This document shows positions 9,668 to 16,550 of a DNA stretch of 64,000 nt, in pieces. Both the position numbers and the translations under genes were made by a program. The stretch covers positions 46,490-110,489 of the IMG/VR virus record IMGVR_UViG_3300042569_002782; one strand, given 5' to 3'. The DNA is from a virus. Positions within the stretch are counted from its first letter, which is position 1. Every line of letters starts with the position of its first letter. The notes below the pieces were generated by a model, which was not told the origin of the DNA, did no database searches, and saw only the letters and a program-made list of their open reading frames with translations.

Positions 9668-10168
9668 TTATTTGGTTTGAGAGTGCTTTTTCCAAAGGTC
9701 GTTATCAGCCTGGCGAGCCTTACCAACTCCTGTAATAAATGAATTCACTCTGGCTAATGCCCATTGCTGCGGGGATACTCCGGGTCGGTGGCCGGAACGC
9801 CATGCTGCGATCCCCCTACTGTATACTTCTCCCAGAATACTAGTAGAAATGCCAGACTTTTCCGATTTTGCTTTTAGTGCTTTGCTAGACCCCTCTGAAT
9901 ACTTATCATCGAAGGCTTTAGTTGCGGGGGATTCAGGGATTTTTTTGTTTCTTTTTCTGAACTTATCGTCAGATTCCCAATCTTTGTATAGGTCTTTGGG
10001 TGATACTCTAGGGTCTTTAGCCTTTTGCATTGTATCTTTGGCTTCTTCCTTGGCGATTGTTTGTTCCTTAGGGGTCAATCCTTTTTTATACCTGGCGGGT
10101 AGGGCCATCTCTACAAACTGCAAATCAAAGCCAAGACCTTGTAGGCGGTTCCAGTCGTATTCCATCAA
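9668..10168 (-). CDS. DUF5824-like protein, 166 aa
   Basis: Starts MMEYDWNRLQGLGFDLQ, the tag shared with the 8428-8844 gene, followed by LPARYKKGLTPKEQ. The C-terminal half has ISTSILGEVYSRGIAAWRSG, then HRPGVSPQQWALARVNSF, then a GxGKARxxDxDLW tail. I recognise this pattern from phage and giant-virus proteins of unknown function (DUF5824 family as I remember it). The start codon overlaps the upstream stop by 4 nt (ATGA), indicating translational coupling. Biochemical role unknown. Confidence 0.65.
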   Translation of the reverse strand: MMEYDWNRLQGLGFDLQFVEMALPARYKKGLTPKEQTIAKEEAKDTMQKAKDPRVSPKDLYKDWESDDKFRKRNKKIPESPATKAFDDKYSEGSSKALKAKSEKSGISTSILGEVYSRGIAAWRSGHRPGVSPQQWALARVNSFITGVGKARQADNDLWKKHSQTK

Positions 10169-10881
10169 TTGCCATCCGGTAAACCACTACCACCATTTTC
10201 AAGCCTTTGCCTGACAGTTTCCGGTAAACCAGATTCCCATTTGTTTTTGATCGCGATGCGGATGATAGCAGCCATGACTTTACGTGGATCAGCAGTGCGA
10301 CCTACGGATGACCATGCAGCAGCGACATCTTGGGGACTGGCAATTGGGAAAGACATTCCGGGGCCTGCGAATTCCCCCTTTGTTTTTTCTGCCTTTAGTT
10401 TTTCCCTGGACTCAGCATCCCATTCCCTGAATTTTGCTGAATTGCCTGATTTCGCGTTACATGAGCTACATTTACAATTACCCGATTGGCAAGACTTGCA
10501 TCCGCCTTCTTTGAACGGTTGGGGGATTGACATCAGTTCAGTATCGTCTGCAAAATTATATTCTTTTCTTTTAAGTTCTTTGAAAGAATCCATTCTAGCT
10601 TTGCGGCGACCCATGATTTCCTTCATGGCATCAGCTCCGTCAGCGTGGCTATCATAGTCCCTATTGACTAGGTTGGCCCTCCGTTCTCTGATGGCCTTAT
10701 TGCCCTTTAGAATAGCCTCCTTGTGCATCGACAAGCCACCTTCAGGAGTGGGGGACCATTTACGGCCGATTTTATTCCTTTTCATCAACTGATCAGTAGA
10801 AATGGCATTACTGGCATTTAACTGTCCCCCGACACCCGGCAAGAGTACAGAGGAGAAATCCATGTGTTCTCCGTAAGGCAT
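10165..10881 (-). CDS. Cysteine-cluster structural or maturation protein, 238 aa
   Basis: Residues about 125-145 hold a dense cysteine cluster, CKSCQSGNCKCSSC, that could bind zinc or iron, after a basic helical stretch. The C-terminal region reads FPIASPQDVAAAWSSVGRT and RKVMAAIIRIAIKNKW. This resembles a short FPI..xDV..A..  domain often attached to phage head-maturation or structural proteins. The gene overlaps the next start by 4 nt and follows a GGGTAAAA motif at 23 nt. Function not assigned. Confidence 0.6.
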   Translation of the reverse strand: MPYGEHMDFSSVLLPGVGGQLNASNAISTDQLMKRNKIGRKWSPTPEGGLSMHKEAILKGNKAIRERRANLVNRDYDSHADGADAMKEIMGRRKARMDSFKELKRKEYNFADDTELMSIPQPFKEGGCKSCQSGNCKCSSCNAKSGNSAKFREWDAESREKLKAEKTKGEFAGPGMSFPIASPQDVAAAWSSVGRTADPRKVMAAIIRIAIKNKWESGLPETVRQRLENGGSGLPDGN

Positions 10882-10904
10882 AAGAGTAGTTAGAAACTTA
10901 TTTC

Positions 10905-10912
10905 TTTTACCC
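10905..10912 (-). promoter_or_regulatory. GGGTAAAA motif before 10881 gene
   Basis: AAAGGGTAAAAG ends 23 nt before the ATG at 10881. It overlaps the GGG TAA end of the preceding gene, so coding constraint alone could explain part of it. Confidence 0.35.
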
Positions 10913-11227
10913 TTTGCCTTCGGTATTTGTATCTGAGTTGCTATCTAAACTATTGTCCTTATTGTTTGACTTACCGGAACTCCCCCTGGCAGCCATTCCC
11001 AAAGCAGCAGCGGGTACTAGCAACGCTAAAAAGACATTGGCTGCGGATTTGGCAGTTTCGGAGAAACTATCGGATATTCCTAAGCAAAAAGCTGAGTAGG
11101 AGTCATTTGGTGATTTCCTTAGGTTATTGCGGCACGATATATTTTCATACCCTATCATGGCAATTTGTGCTACAAAAATAGCCACCAAAGCTTTAACTAA
11201 AAATGCCCTCTCGTTGAATTCTTTCAT
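10907..11227 (-). CDS. Small two-helix membrane protein (holin-like candidate), 106 aa
   Basis: Two hydrophobic segments are visible, LVKALVAIFVAQIAMIGY (about residues 9-26) and VFLALLVPAAALGMAARG (about 63-80), joined by a polar loop with two cysteines. The C-terminal tail is hydrophilic and rich in Ser, Asn and Asp. Size, two membrane spans and a charged tail fit a class II holin or another small phage membrane protein. No endolysin is adjacent, so holin is only a suggestion. A GGGTAAA motif lies 24 nt before the start. Confidence 0.6.
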   Translation of the reverse strand: MKEFNERAFLVKALVAIFVAQIAMIGYENISCRNNLRKSPNDSYSAFCLGISDSFSETAKSAANVFLALLVPAAALGMAARGSSGKSNNKDNSLDSNSDTNTEGKG

Positions 11228-11251
11228 TGCCCTACAGCGAATCTACTTAGA

Positions 11252-11258
11252 TTTACCC
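11252..11258 (-). promoter_or_regulatory. GGGTAAA motif before the small membrane protein gene
   Basis: AAGGGTAAATC lies between the stop at 11278 and the ATG at 11227, ending 24 nt before that start. Confidence 0.4.
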
Positions 11259-11277
11259 TTTGCTGACTGGTTAATTC

Positions 11278-11457
11278 TCAAAGATAGCGCATCCCTTCGA
11301 TTACTTCGGGTGATACTTTACCTGAACTCTTTAATTCTTGGGCTGCCTTAAGGAGGGTTTGAGCCTTTCCTAAATCAGCAGGGTCTCTGCGGGCGACTTT
11401 ATAAGCCCCCATTAATTTTTGGTATTTTTTATCGGATTCAGACATTTTACTTGCCAT
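11278..11457 (-). CDS. Short helical protein, about 59 aa, unknown
   Basis: ATG at 11457 shares its A with the TGA stop of the kinase-like gene (TGATG), a coupled start. The product begins MASKMSESDKKYQKLMGAYK and ends EVIEGMRYL. It is charged and predicted helical, with no cysteines or membrane segment. The stretch would otherwise be a 229-nt gap in a densely packed operon, and codon use matches the neighbours. Function unknown. Confidence 0.6.
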   Translation of the reverse strand: MASKMSESDKKYQKLMGAYKVARRDPADLGKAQTLLKAAQELKSSGKVSPEVIEGMRYL

Positions 11458-12656
11458 CAGACCCCATCATATAGAAGGTCAATGTATTTCTTAGCCTGTA
11501 TGTCAGAGATTTTTGACCAGGATGAGTTGGTATTGAAATACTCATCTTTTTGCCTAATGTTGGTATTTTGAAATTTTCTAACGTCAGAATCTGACAAACT
11601 ATCGGCTTTCATGGCTTCTACTACTGTTCTGATATTTGAACTAATTAAGTTAAAAATTTTTCCCCTACCATAGGCATCCAATTGTCGTTCAGCTTCAAAG
11701 TCTGCCCCCGTCCTACTAGCACCACCTAAAGCCTCTGCAAGAGCTGCTTTACGGGAAACCTGGGCTAGCCCTAAGTCAACGAATCTTGCCACACCCTTAC
11801 TATCAATCATCGTATTACCACCGTGGGTATCATTATGGGCTACACCCAACCTGTGAATTTTAGCCCTAGCTGTCCAGTAAGCGTCCCTTGTCTCTATGCC
11901 ATTGACGACGTTGGGGGACTTGCCAAGCCGGGTCCCTTGTACCACCCCCATCGCGATTCTGCCTGTGGCCACCATGTATTTTCCAGCCCCGAACTCTCCG
12001 TGCTGGGCAGCAATAAATTTAGGTCCCATGTTAGCTTTGCCGACAATCTTGAGAGCTTCTGCTTCATGGAGACCTATTTCCCCAGCCTTAATACCTACAT
12101 TCCTACCTAACGCACCGTTCGGAACTTTGAAGAACGCTCCAAACATGCCCTCACCCATTTGAACTGCATTAGGGTTACCTACGGCGTTCCAATCAATGGA
12201 TTTAGCTGCTTTACTACCGTCAACGTCCCTAAGTTTGAAACCAGGGGCGTCTATTACGTCGTAGACTTCTTTAGCTTTTGCGGGGAGGTTAACTACGGGG
12301 GCCTTAGCCGTGGGTTTTGCTACTTGGACTTCTGCTGCGGGCTTTGCCATGGGGGCCTTAGCCGCCGGAACCTTCGCTACCGGTTTTGCTACTTGGACTT
12401 CTGCTGCGGGGGGGCCCACTAGTGGTAACTTACGTTGGGCCAATATCTGATTAGCAACCTTAGTAATCACGGGGTTTAAAGCCCAAGGGATATCAACCAT
12501 ACAAACATGGTAGCCAGGGATACAGGACGCCCCGCAAGATTTACCCATCTTGCACTTTTTTTTCTTTAATTTAGGCAAATCAGAGCCACCTAGCCTAGCT
12601 ATTTGGCCCCTCTTAGCGGCATTAATTTGAGCTTCTGTTCTTCCTAGGACTGCCAT
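11457..12656 (-). CDS. Bud32/RIO-like kinase domain protein with N-terminal Cys motif, 399 aa
   Basis: The N-terminus has a basic segment and the motif CKMGKSCGASCIPGYHVCMV. Then comes a proline/alanine/lysine-rich spacer with imperfect repeats of VAKPxAxxP (residues about 85-125). The kinase-like domain follows: GEGMFGAFF, the lysine in VGIKAGE, the acidic ..EAEAL helix, the catalytic loop HNDTHGGN and the metal motif VDLGLA. It is the intact paralog of the broken gene at 6372-7569. A kinase in the virion-gene block may be packaged and injected to modify host proteins; that is inference. Substrate unknown. Downstream overlap TGATG couples it to the 59-aa gene. Confidence 0.75.
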   Translation of the reverse strand: MAVLGRTEAQINAAKRGQIARLGGSDLPKLKKKKCKMGKSCGASCIPGYHVCMVDIPWALNPVITKVANQILAQRKLPLVGPPAAEVQVAKPVAKVPAAKAPMAKPAAEVQVAKPTAKAPVVNLPAKAKEVYDVIDAPGFKLRDVDGSKAAKSIDWNAVGNPNAVQMGEGMFGAFFKVPNGALGRNVGIKAGEIGLHEAEALKIVGKANMGPKFIAAQHGEFGAGKYMVATGRIAMGVVQGTRLGKSPNVVNGIETRDAYWTARAKIHRLGVAHNDTHGGNTMIDSKGVARFVDLGLAQVSRKAALAEALGGASRTGADFEAERQLDAYGRGKIFNLISSNIRTVVEAMKADSLSDSDVRKFQNTNIRQKDEYFNTNSSWSKISDIQAKKYIDLLYDGV

Positions 12657-12682
12657 TGAAATTAGGGTATTTATGCTTTAAA

Positions 12683-12689
12683 TTTACCC
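12683..12689 (-). promoter_or_regulatory. GGGTAAA motif before kinase-like gene
   Basis: TTGGGTAAATTT ends 26 nt before the ATG at 12656. Its TAA is also the stop of the 12684-13316 gene. Confidence 0.35.
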
Positions 12690-13316
12690 AATTTGCTCTT
12701 TGTCGTTGTATTCCCCGTCTTCATCTTCATCATCTTCATCATCATCGTCGTCCTCATCATCATTACCGTCTTCATCACTACCTTCGCTAAGGATCTCATC
12801 GATTAGGGTATCAATTTCATCTTCATTTAGTTCTTCTTCCCCTTCGACTTCGGACTCCCCATAAGGGTCTTCTTCGTATTGAGTTTCGTTGTCGTTGTCG
12901 TCAGAGTCACTTTCTGCGTCATCGTCAGAATCGCCCTCATCCGAACCCCAAATCTCTTCAGAAAGGCGTTCAAATTCTTCATCGGTTAGGAATGTTGAGT
13001 TTTCATCTGAATCTTTAATATCATCGGCATCTTCGGCATCGTCATCAACTTCACCGGCACCATCGTCTGGGCTAGCCGGAAAATAATCGTCGGGATTGAA
13101 TGGCTGGTTGGGTTTAAAGTCACGGGACATACCATCATTAGCCTTCCAAAGCCCGGTATGCTGAATCCAGGGAGAGGTATTATGGACTACGTTAGTTGGC
13201 AACCCATTAATAGGGTCAATTTCGTGATCTTCAGGGTTTGACAATTGAGCTGCATAAGCTGCGCGGAAAGCTTCAATGGCATCCTGTTCAAAATCGCCGT
13301 TGATTCTATTCGTCAT
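12684..13316 (-). CDS. Acidic protein with Asp/Glu-rich C-terminal half, 210 aa
   Basis: The first 85 residues look globular (NGDFEQDAIEAFRAAYAAQL, then a WIQHTGLWKAND stretch). From about residue 90 the chain is dominated by Asp and Glu, with only scattered hydrophobic residues. The tail ends with runs of Asp near the C-terminus. Such acidic regions occur in nucleic-acid mimics, scaffold-like proteins and virion proteins. No family recognised. A low-complexity gap of 171 nt with C-runs lies upstream (13317-13487), in which I see no gene. Confidence 0.65.
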   Translation of the reverse strand: MTNRINGDFEQDAIEAFRAAYAAQLSNPEDHEIDPINGLPTNVVHNTSPWIQHTGLWKANDGMSRDFKPNQPFNPDDYFPASPDDGAGEVDDDAEDADDIKDSDENSTFLTDEEFERLSEEIWGSDEGDSDDDAESDSDDNDNETQYEEDPYGESEVEGEEELNEDEIDTLIDEILSEGSDEDGNDDEDDDDDEDDEDEDGEYNDKEQIG

Positions 13317-13487
13317 TTGTTTGAGGGGGTCGGTATTGGGGAGTTTAAGTGTTGGGGGGGGGTGTTGGGGGTGTTGGGCCCTGGTCCATTCAGCTTTCAG
13401 TTTTTAGGCTTATTTCAGCAAATGTTGAAAGTGTACCCCGAGACATACTTAGACCAATGATTATTACCCATCGTGCTGGCGGTGGGG

Positions 13488-13847
13488 TCACCACTTTTCA
13501 ATTTTACCAGAGATATCTTGCAATAACTTGCTATTGCCTTGGAGTTTCTCTTCATATTGCCTTATGGTGGCCTTGACTTCGGCCTTTAATTTACCCTCTT
13601 TAATGAGACGTTCCTTTCTCTCATCGTCGGTTTCTTCCTTTTCAGCATGATTTCCGTCAGCATCATGATTTCCGTCGGCATTGTCAGCATCATCAATAAC
13701 CACGGGGTGAATCTCATGAGTTAACCTATCTAGGAGTTTATCCATAGAGTCTTTCAAGCCTTTCCTACATACGGAATCGGCAGAAATTTCCATGGGGCCG
13801 CAAGGAATCCTGTATAAGTCTCTAATTTTAGCCTCAGTTTTGTCCAT
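13488..13847 (-). CDS. Small helical protein with His/Asp-rich linker, 119 aa
   Basis: The N-terminal third includes CGPMEISADSVCRKGL, with two cysteines. It is followed by helix (MDKLLDRLTHEIHPVV), an Asp/Asn/His-rich linker with the duplicated phrase DADGNH, and a long charged helix ending KIEKW. It lies one base from the next gene upstream. No known family; likely a small virion or assembly protein by context. Confidence 0.6.
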   Translation of the reverse strand: MDKTEAKIRDLYRIPCGPMEISADSVCRKGLKDSMDKLLDRLTHEIHPVVIDDADNADGNHDADGNHAEKEETDDERKERLIKEGKLKAEVKATIRQYEEKLQGNSKLLQDISGKIEKW

Positions 13848-13848
13848 G

Positions 13849-14184
13849 TCAAGCCCCTTCTCTAGGTTTTAAAATCCATTCATTTTCGTAATCCGTGTAA
13901 TGGATACCTTTTCTTTTTTCTAATCTCCTGGCAGGGTCTTTCTTGTTGGCTTCCCTCATACCGTTTACCATGGTGTCCCTCATGGCCCTAAGTTTTTCCT
14001 TAGGCACTTCACAGTGTGGGCTGTCCCTGTAGCTTCTATACCATTTACAAACTTCTGAGGGGTCATCAGATTGCAACATCATGTTCCAGATTCCCATTTC
14101 TTGATTGCCCGATAATGTATTGGGAGGTAGTTTTCCTTCTAGGTCTTCACGGGGCGGTCTATTAAATCTTGTGTCTCTTCTCAT
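13849..14184 (-). CDS. Hypothetical protein, 111 aa
   Basis: Starts MRRDTRFNRPPREDLEG, rich in Arg, Lys and Trp, with two cysteines (VCKWYRSYRDSPHC). No motif identifies a family. The start overlaps the upstream stop by 4 nt, and the stop is one base before the next ORF, so it sits in a translationally coupled cluster of small genes. Function unknown. Confidence 0.6.
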   Translation of the reverse strand: MRRDTRFNRPPREDLEGKLPPNTLSGNQEMGIWNMMLQSDDPSEVCKWYRSYRDSPHCEVPKEKLRAMRDTMVNGMREANKKDPARRLEKRKGIHYTDYENEWILKPREGA

Positions 14185-14363
14185 TGGGTAGCTACCAGTA
14201 GGGCTTCCATTAGTTCATTTTTGATAAACTCAGATGATTCCATGTCCCCTCTTTTTCTCTCTAAATCGGATAAGGCAGACAGGGCTTTTGCATATTTATC
14301 GAAGTTTTCTTTATCGGAAGGTGCCTTACGAATTAAGACCTGGGCTTTTTCGATGCTATCCAT
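14181..14363 (-). CDS. Small helical protein, 60 aa
   Basis: MDSIEKAQVLIRKAPSD followed by two amphipathic helices; entirely polar and helical in composition. It lies 3 nt after the metalloprotease-like gene and overlaps the next start by 4 nt. Function unknown; the small size lowers confidence, but the overlaps at both ends support it. Confidence 0.55.
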   Translation of the reverse strand: MDSIEKAQVLIRKAPSDKENFDKYAKALSALSDLERKRGDMESSEFIKNELMEALLVATQ

Positions 14364-14366
14364 AGT

Positions 14367-15248
14367 TTATCTCAGTAAGTTCCCTTCCCTTAGAACAGAC
14401 TCCACCAGTTCATATTCTGCTGGAAAAAGTTTTTTCATTTTGGGTCCAGCGAATATGTAACTTGAGAATAGCTCAGCATAGTGCTCTAGTTGATTTGTTT
14501 TACTGTACGTGCTAACTCTTTTGAAGCTATCGGGAATTCCAACTTCTTTCGCTTTGAAGTGGGCGTGGTGCCCTAGTTCGTGAACTAATGTCACCAGTGT
14601 ATTATTGCTGGCTGACCCTGGAGCTTTACCCATAGTATGTGGCAGTTCTTTACCTTGGGCGGCACTGGATAAATGCTTTTCGGCAGTGGCCTTGATTTTC
14701 TTTACTTGTGGGGTAAACCCTGGAGCTGACCGAATAACTGTGACCCCTTCTTTATACGCTAACCCGCCCCAAGTCTTATTGTAGATTTTCTGCGAGATGG
14801 TGAAATCTGGGTTTTTGAAGTACCCCGAAAATGCGCTTCTGAAGGCTTCTTTGTTGCCTGCAATGTCCTTCCAGTCCATGAATAGGGTCTTAGTCTTATT
14901 GAAAATCCTCTGGAGAACTTCTACTCTGCGAGGGGCGTCTGGGTCCAGGTTTTTTAAATCCCGGATGGCGCCCATGATGGAGTTCCTGTTAAAGTCTATC
15001 TTTAGGTCGGGGTGAGCTTTTACTTCGCCACTTCTCATTAGCTTGATGAATTTCCCAAGGGAATCTGCAATATATGGGCTTAATTCAACTCTGCAAACTA
15101 AACCCCGTTGAATGCAAGTTGAGCGACAAGATTTCCCTAAAGAACATCTTTTCTTCCCGGACCCCCCCCATCTCTGGGGTGCGCCTAGGTGCTGAATAGT
15201 TCCAGCAATTGCAAAATCAAATTCTTTAGGGTTATCTATTTCGATCAT
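14367..15248 (-). CDS. HExxH metalloprotease-like protein with N-terminal Cys motif, 293 aa
   Basis: The N-terminus carries CSLGKSCRSTCIQRGLVCRV, the same module as in the two kinase-like proteins. The C-terminal third has LVHELGHHAHFKA, a zincin HExxH motif, with downstream acidic residues (HYAELF) that could supply the third ligand. The middle region resembles no family I can name. Such a domain would hydrolyse peptide bonds using zinc. The context (PhoH upstream, small virion genes downstream) suggests a late or injected protein. Whether it is an active protease is unproven. Confidence 0.65.
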   Translation of the reverse strand: MIEIDNPKEFDFAIAGTIQHLGAPQRWGGSGKKRCSLGKSCRSTCIQRGLVCRVELSPYIADSLGKFIKLMRSGEVKAHPDLKIDFNRNSIMGAIRDLKNLDPDAPRRVEVLQRIFNKTKTLFMDWKDIAGNKEAFRSAFSGYFKNPDFTISQKIYNKTWGGLAYKEGVTVIRSAPGFTPQVKKIKATAEKHLSSAAQGKELPHTMGKAPGSASNNTLVTLVHELGHHAHFKAKEVGIPDSFKRVSTYSKTNQLEHYAELFSSYIFAGPKMKKLFPAEYELVESVLREGNLLR

Positions 15249-15347
15249 TAGTCCTCGTACCTGCCTATGGGGAATTTAATAGATGACGGGGTATATAGTA
15301 GTCTATGAATAAGATTTACCCAGAGTCACACTAACTCCCCCCACCCA

Positions 15348-16169
15348 TTAAGCTTCGTATGCCTCCAAGATTTCTGCTATGATGCCGTTCCTGACGATGT
15401 CCCCTCTTTCAAATTTAACTCTCCCCACCCCTCTAATGGAGGAAAGCCGGTGATAGCAATCTAAAAGTCCATTTTCAGGTTTAAATACATCTAAGTCAAT
15501 TTGCCTTGTGTCACCTGTAATGACAACTTTCGAGTCTTTTCCAACCCTACTGAGGACGGTTTTAACATTTTCTGGTAATGAGTTTTGGGCCTCATCAAAA
15601 AGAATTAGGCACTCATTTAGTGATCTCCCCCTCAAATCCTCTAGGAGTGTGGGTTCTACAATCTTTTTATCTACAAGGTAATCCGCAGCCCCCTTGCTTC
15701 TAGTCATTACAACCAAATTGTCATAAACAGGTCCCACCAGTGGCTTCATTTTTTCTTCCAGGGTTCCAGGAAGAGCCCCCCTATTTCTTTGGTGAGAACA
15801 GCCTACGTCACTTCTAATGTAATAAATTTTTTGAATGTTACCCTTAGAAATTTCACTTAATCCCCACCATAGCGCCACTAAGGTTTTTCCAACTCCTGAT
15901 GGGCCTATAGCAATGGTGACTGTATTCTTATTTAAAGAAGACCACAAGTCCTCCTGATGGTTTGTTTTCGGGTAAAAGGGTAGAACATCCATTCCCCTAT
16001 AAGAGTGCTCAACCATTTGGGCGGACTCTGCGCGGCGCGATTTGCGCTTGTCTTTTGATCTCAACATTTGGTAAAGAGGGTTAATGACAACTGTGGATAA
16101 CGTGTATGCTTCGTTGCTAATTTGGATTACATGGTCCTCACCCCCTTCTAAACTAATAGGCAGAGTCAT
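15348..16169 (-). CDS. phoH: PhoH-like ATPase
   Basis: A P-loop is visible as AIGPSGVGKTLVALWWGL, and a Walker B as CLILFDEAQNSLPENVKTVL, followed by VVITGDTRQIDL, the sensor motif of PhoH proteins. The end GIIAEILEAYEA also matches the family. At 273 residues it is close to phage PhoH length, with a short N-terminal extension. PhoH proteins are common in phages of marine and freshwater bacteria; their role (RNA metabolism or phosphate stress) is not settled. It lies between the packaging genes and the effector-like genes, after a terminator and a GGGTAAAA motif, so it may have its own promoter. Confidence 0.88.
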   Translation of the reverse strand: MTLPISLEGGEDHVIQISNEAYTLSTVVINPLYQMLRSKDKRKSRRAESAQMVEHSYRGMDVLPFYPKTNHQEDLWSSLNKNTVTIAIGPSGVGKTLVALWWGLSEISKGNIQKIYYIRSDVGCSHQRNRGALPGTLEEKMKPLVGPVYDNLVVMTRSKGAADYLVDKKIVEPTLLEDLRGRSLNECLILFDEAQNSLPENVKTVLSRVGKDSKVVITGDTRQIDLDVFKPENGLLDCYHRLSSIRGVGRVKFERGDIVRNGIIAEILEAYEA

Positions 16170-16196
16170 TTGTGAAAGGGAACTCTACGACCTTAT

Positions 16197-16204
16197 TTTA
16201 CCCT
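16197..16204 (-). promoter_or_regulatory. GGGTAAAA motif before phoH-like gene
   Basis: CAGGGTAAAATAAGG lies between a terminator hairpin and the phoH-like gene, ending 27 nt before its ATG. This placement after a terminator is one of the better arguments that the motif is a promoter. Confidence 0.5.
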
Positions 16205-16214
16205 GCCCCCTGGC

Positions 16215-16236
16215 AAAAAGCCCCCGTTAGAGGGCT
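16215..16236 (-). terminator. Rho-independent terminator
   Basis: On the minus strand AGCCC pairs with GGGCT around a short loop, followed by TTTTT. It lies 7 nt after the stop at 16243. Confidence 0.7.
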
Positions 16237-16242
16237 AATGCA

Positions 16243-16492
16243 TCAGAGAGACCACCATTTATCGTGGTTGAGCAACCACTCTATGTACTCATTCATGGAC
16301 CCTTTCGACGAATAAGTCAAATCCATTAGCGCCACCACACCATCGGGAGTAGGAGTCTTTCGGGATTGTGTATTGGGGTCTTTTTTTCGCTTGATCAAGG
16401 TACTTATCCGAGGCAAGGTCTGTAATGAGGCAACGAGTGCCGTGAAGCTCCTGCATGATAGCAGGGTTTTTGTCAGTTGGTGAAATAGCCAT
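16243..16492 (-). CDS. Small hypothetical protein split by a frame break at an A7 run
   Basis: The first frame (MAISPTDKNPAIMQELHG) ends at 16289. A second frame, open after the A7 run at 16381-16387, reads DPNTQSRKTPTPDGVV and ends HDKWWSL just before the terminator. Dropping one A joins QAKK to DPNTQ and gives about 82 residues. The joined product uses the space up to the terminator, which the first frame does not. No family recognised. It follows the large terminase by 58 nt. Confidence 0.5.
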
Positions 16493-16550
16493 TTTGATAC
16501 TGTTGGTAACAACAGCAACTTTTTATGCGGTTGCGAATCGCAATTTGCCA

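Noticed and set aside
13317-13487. Gene or terminator in the C/G-run gap
   Set aside because: No open frame; G8 run and GTGTTGGGG repeats look like low-complexity sequence without a stable stem plus T-run.
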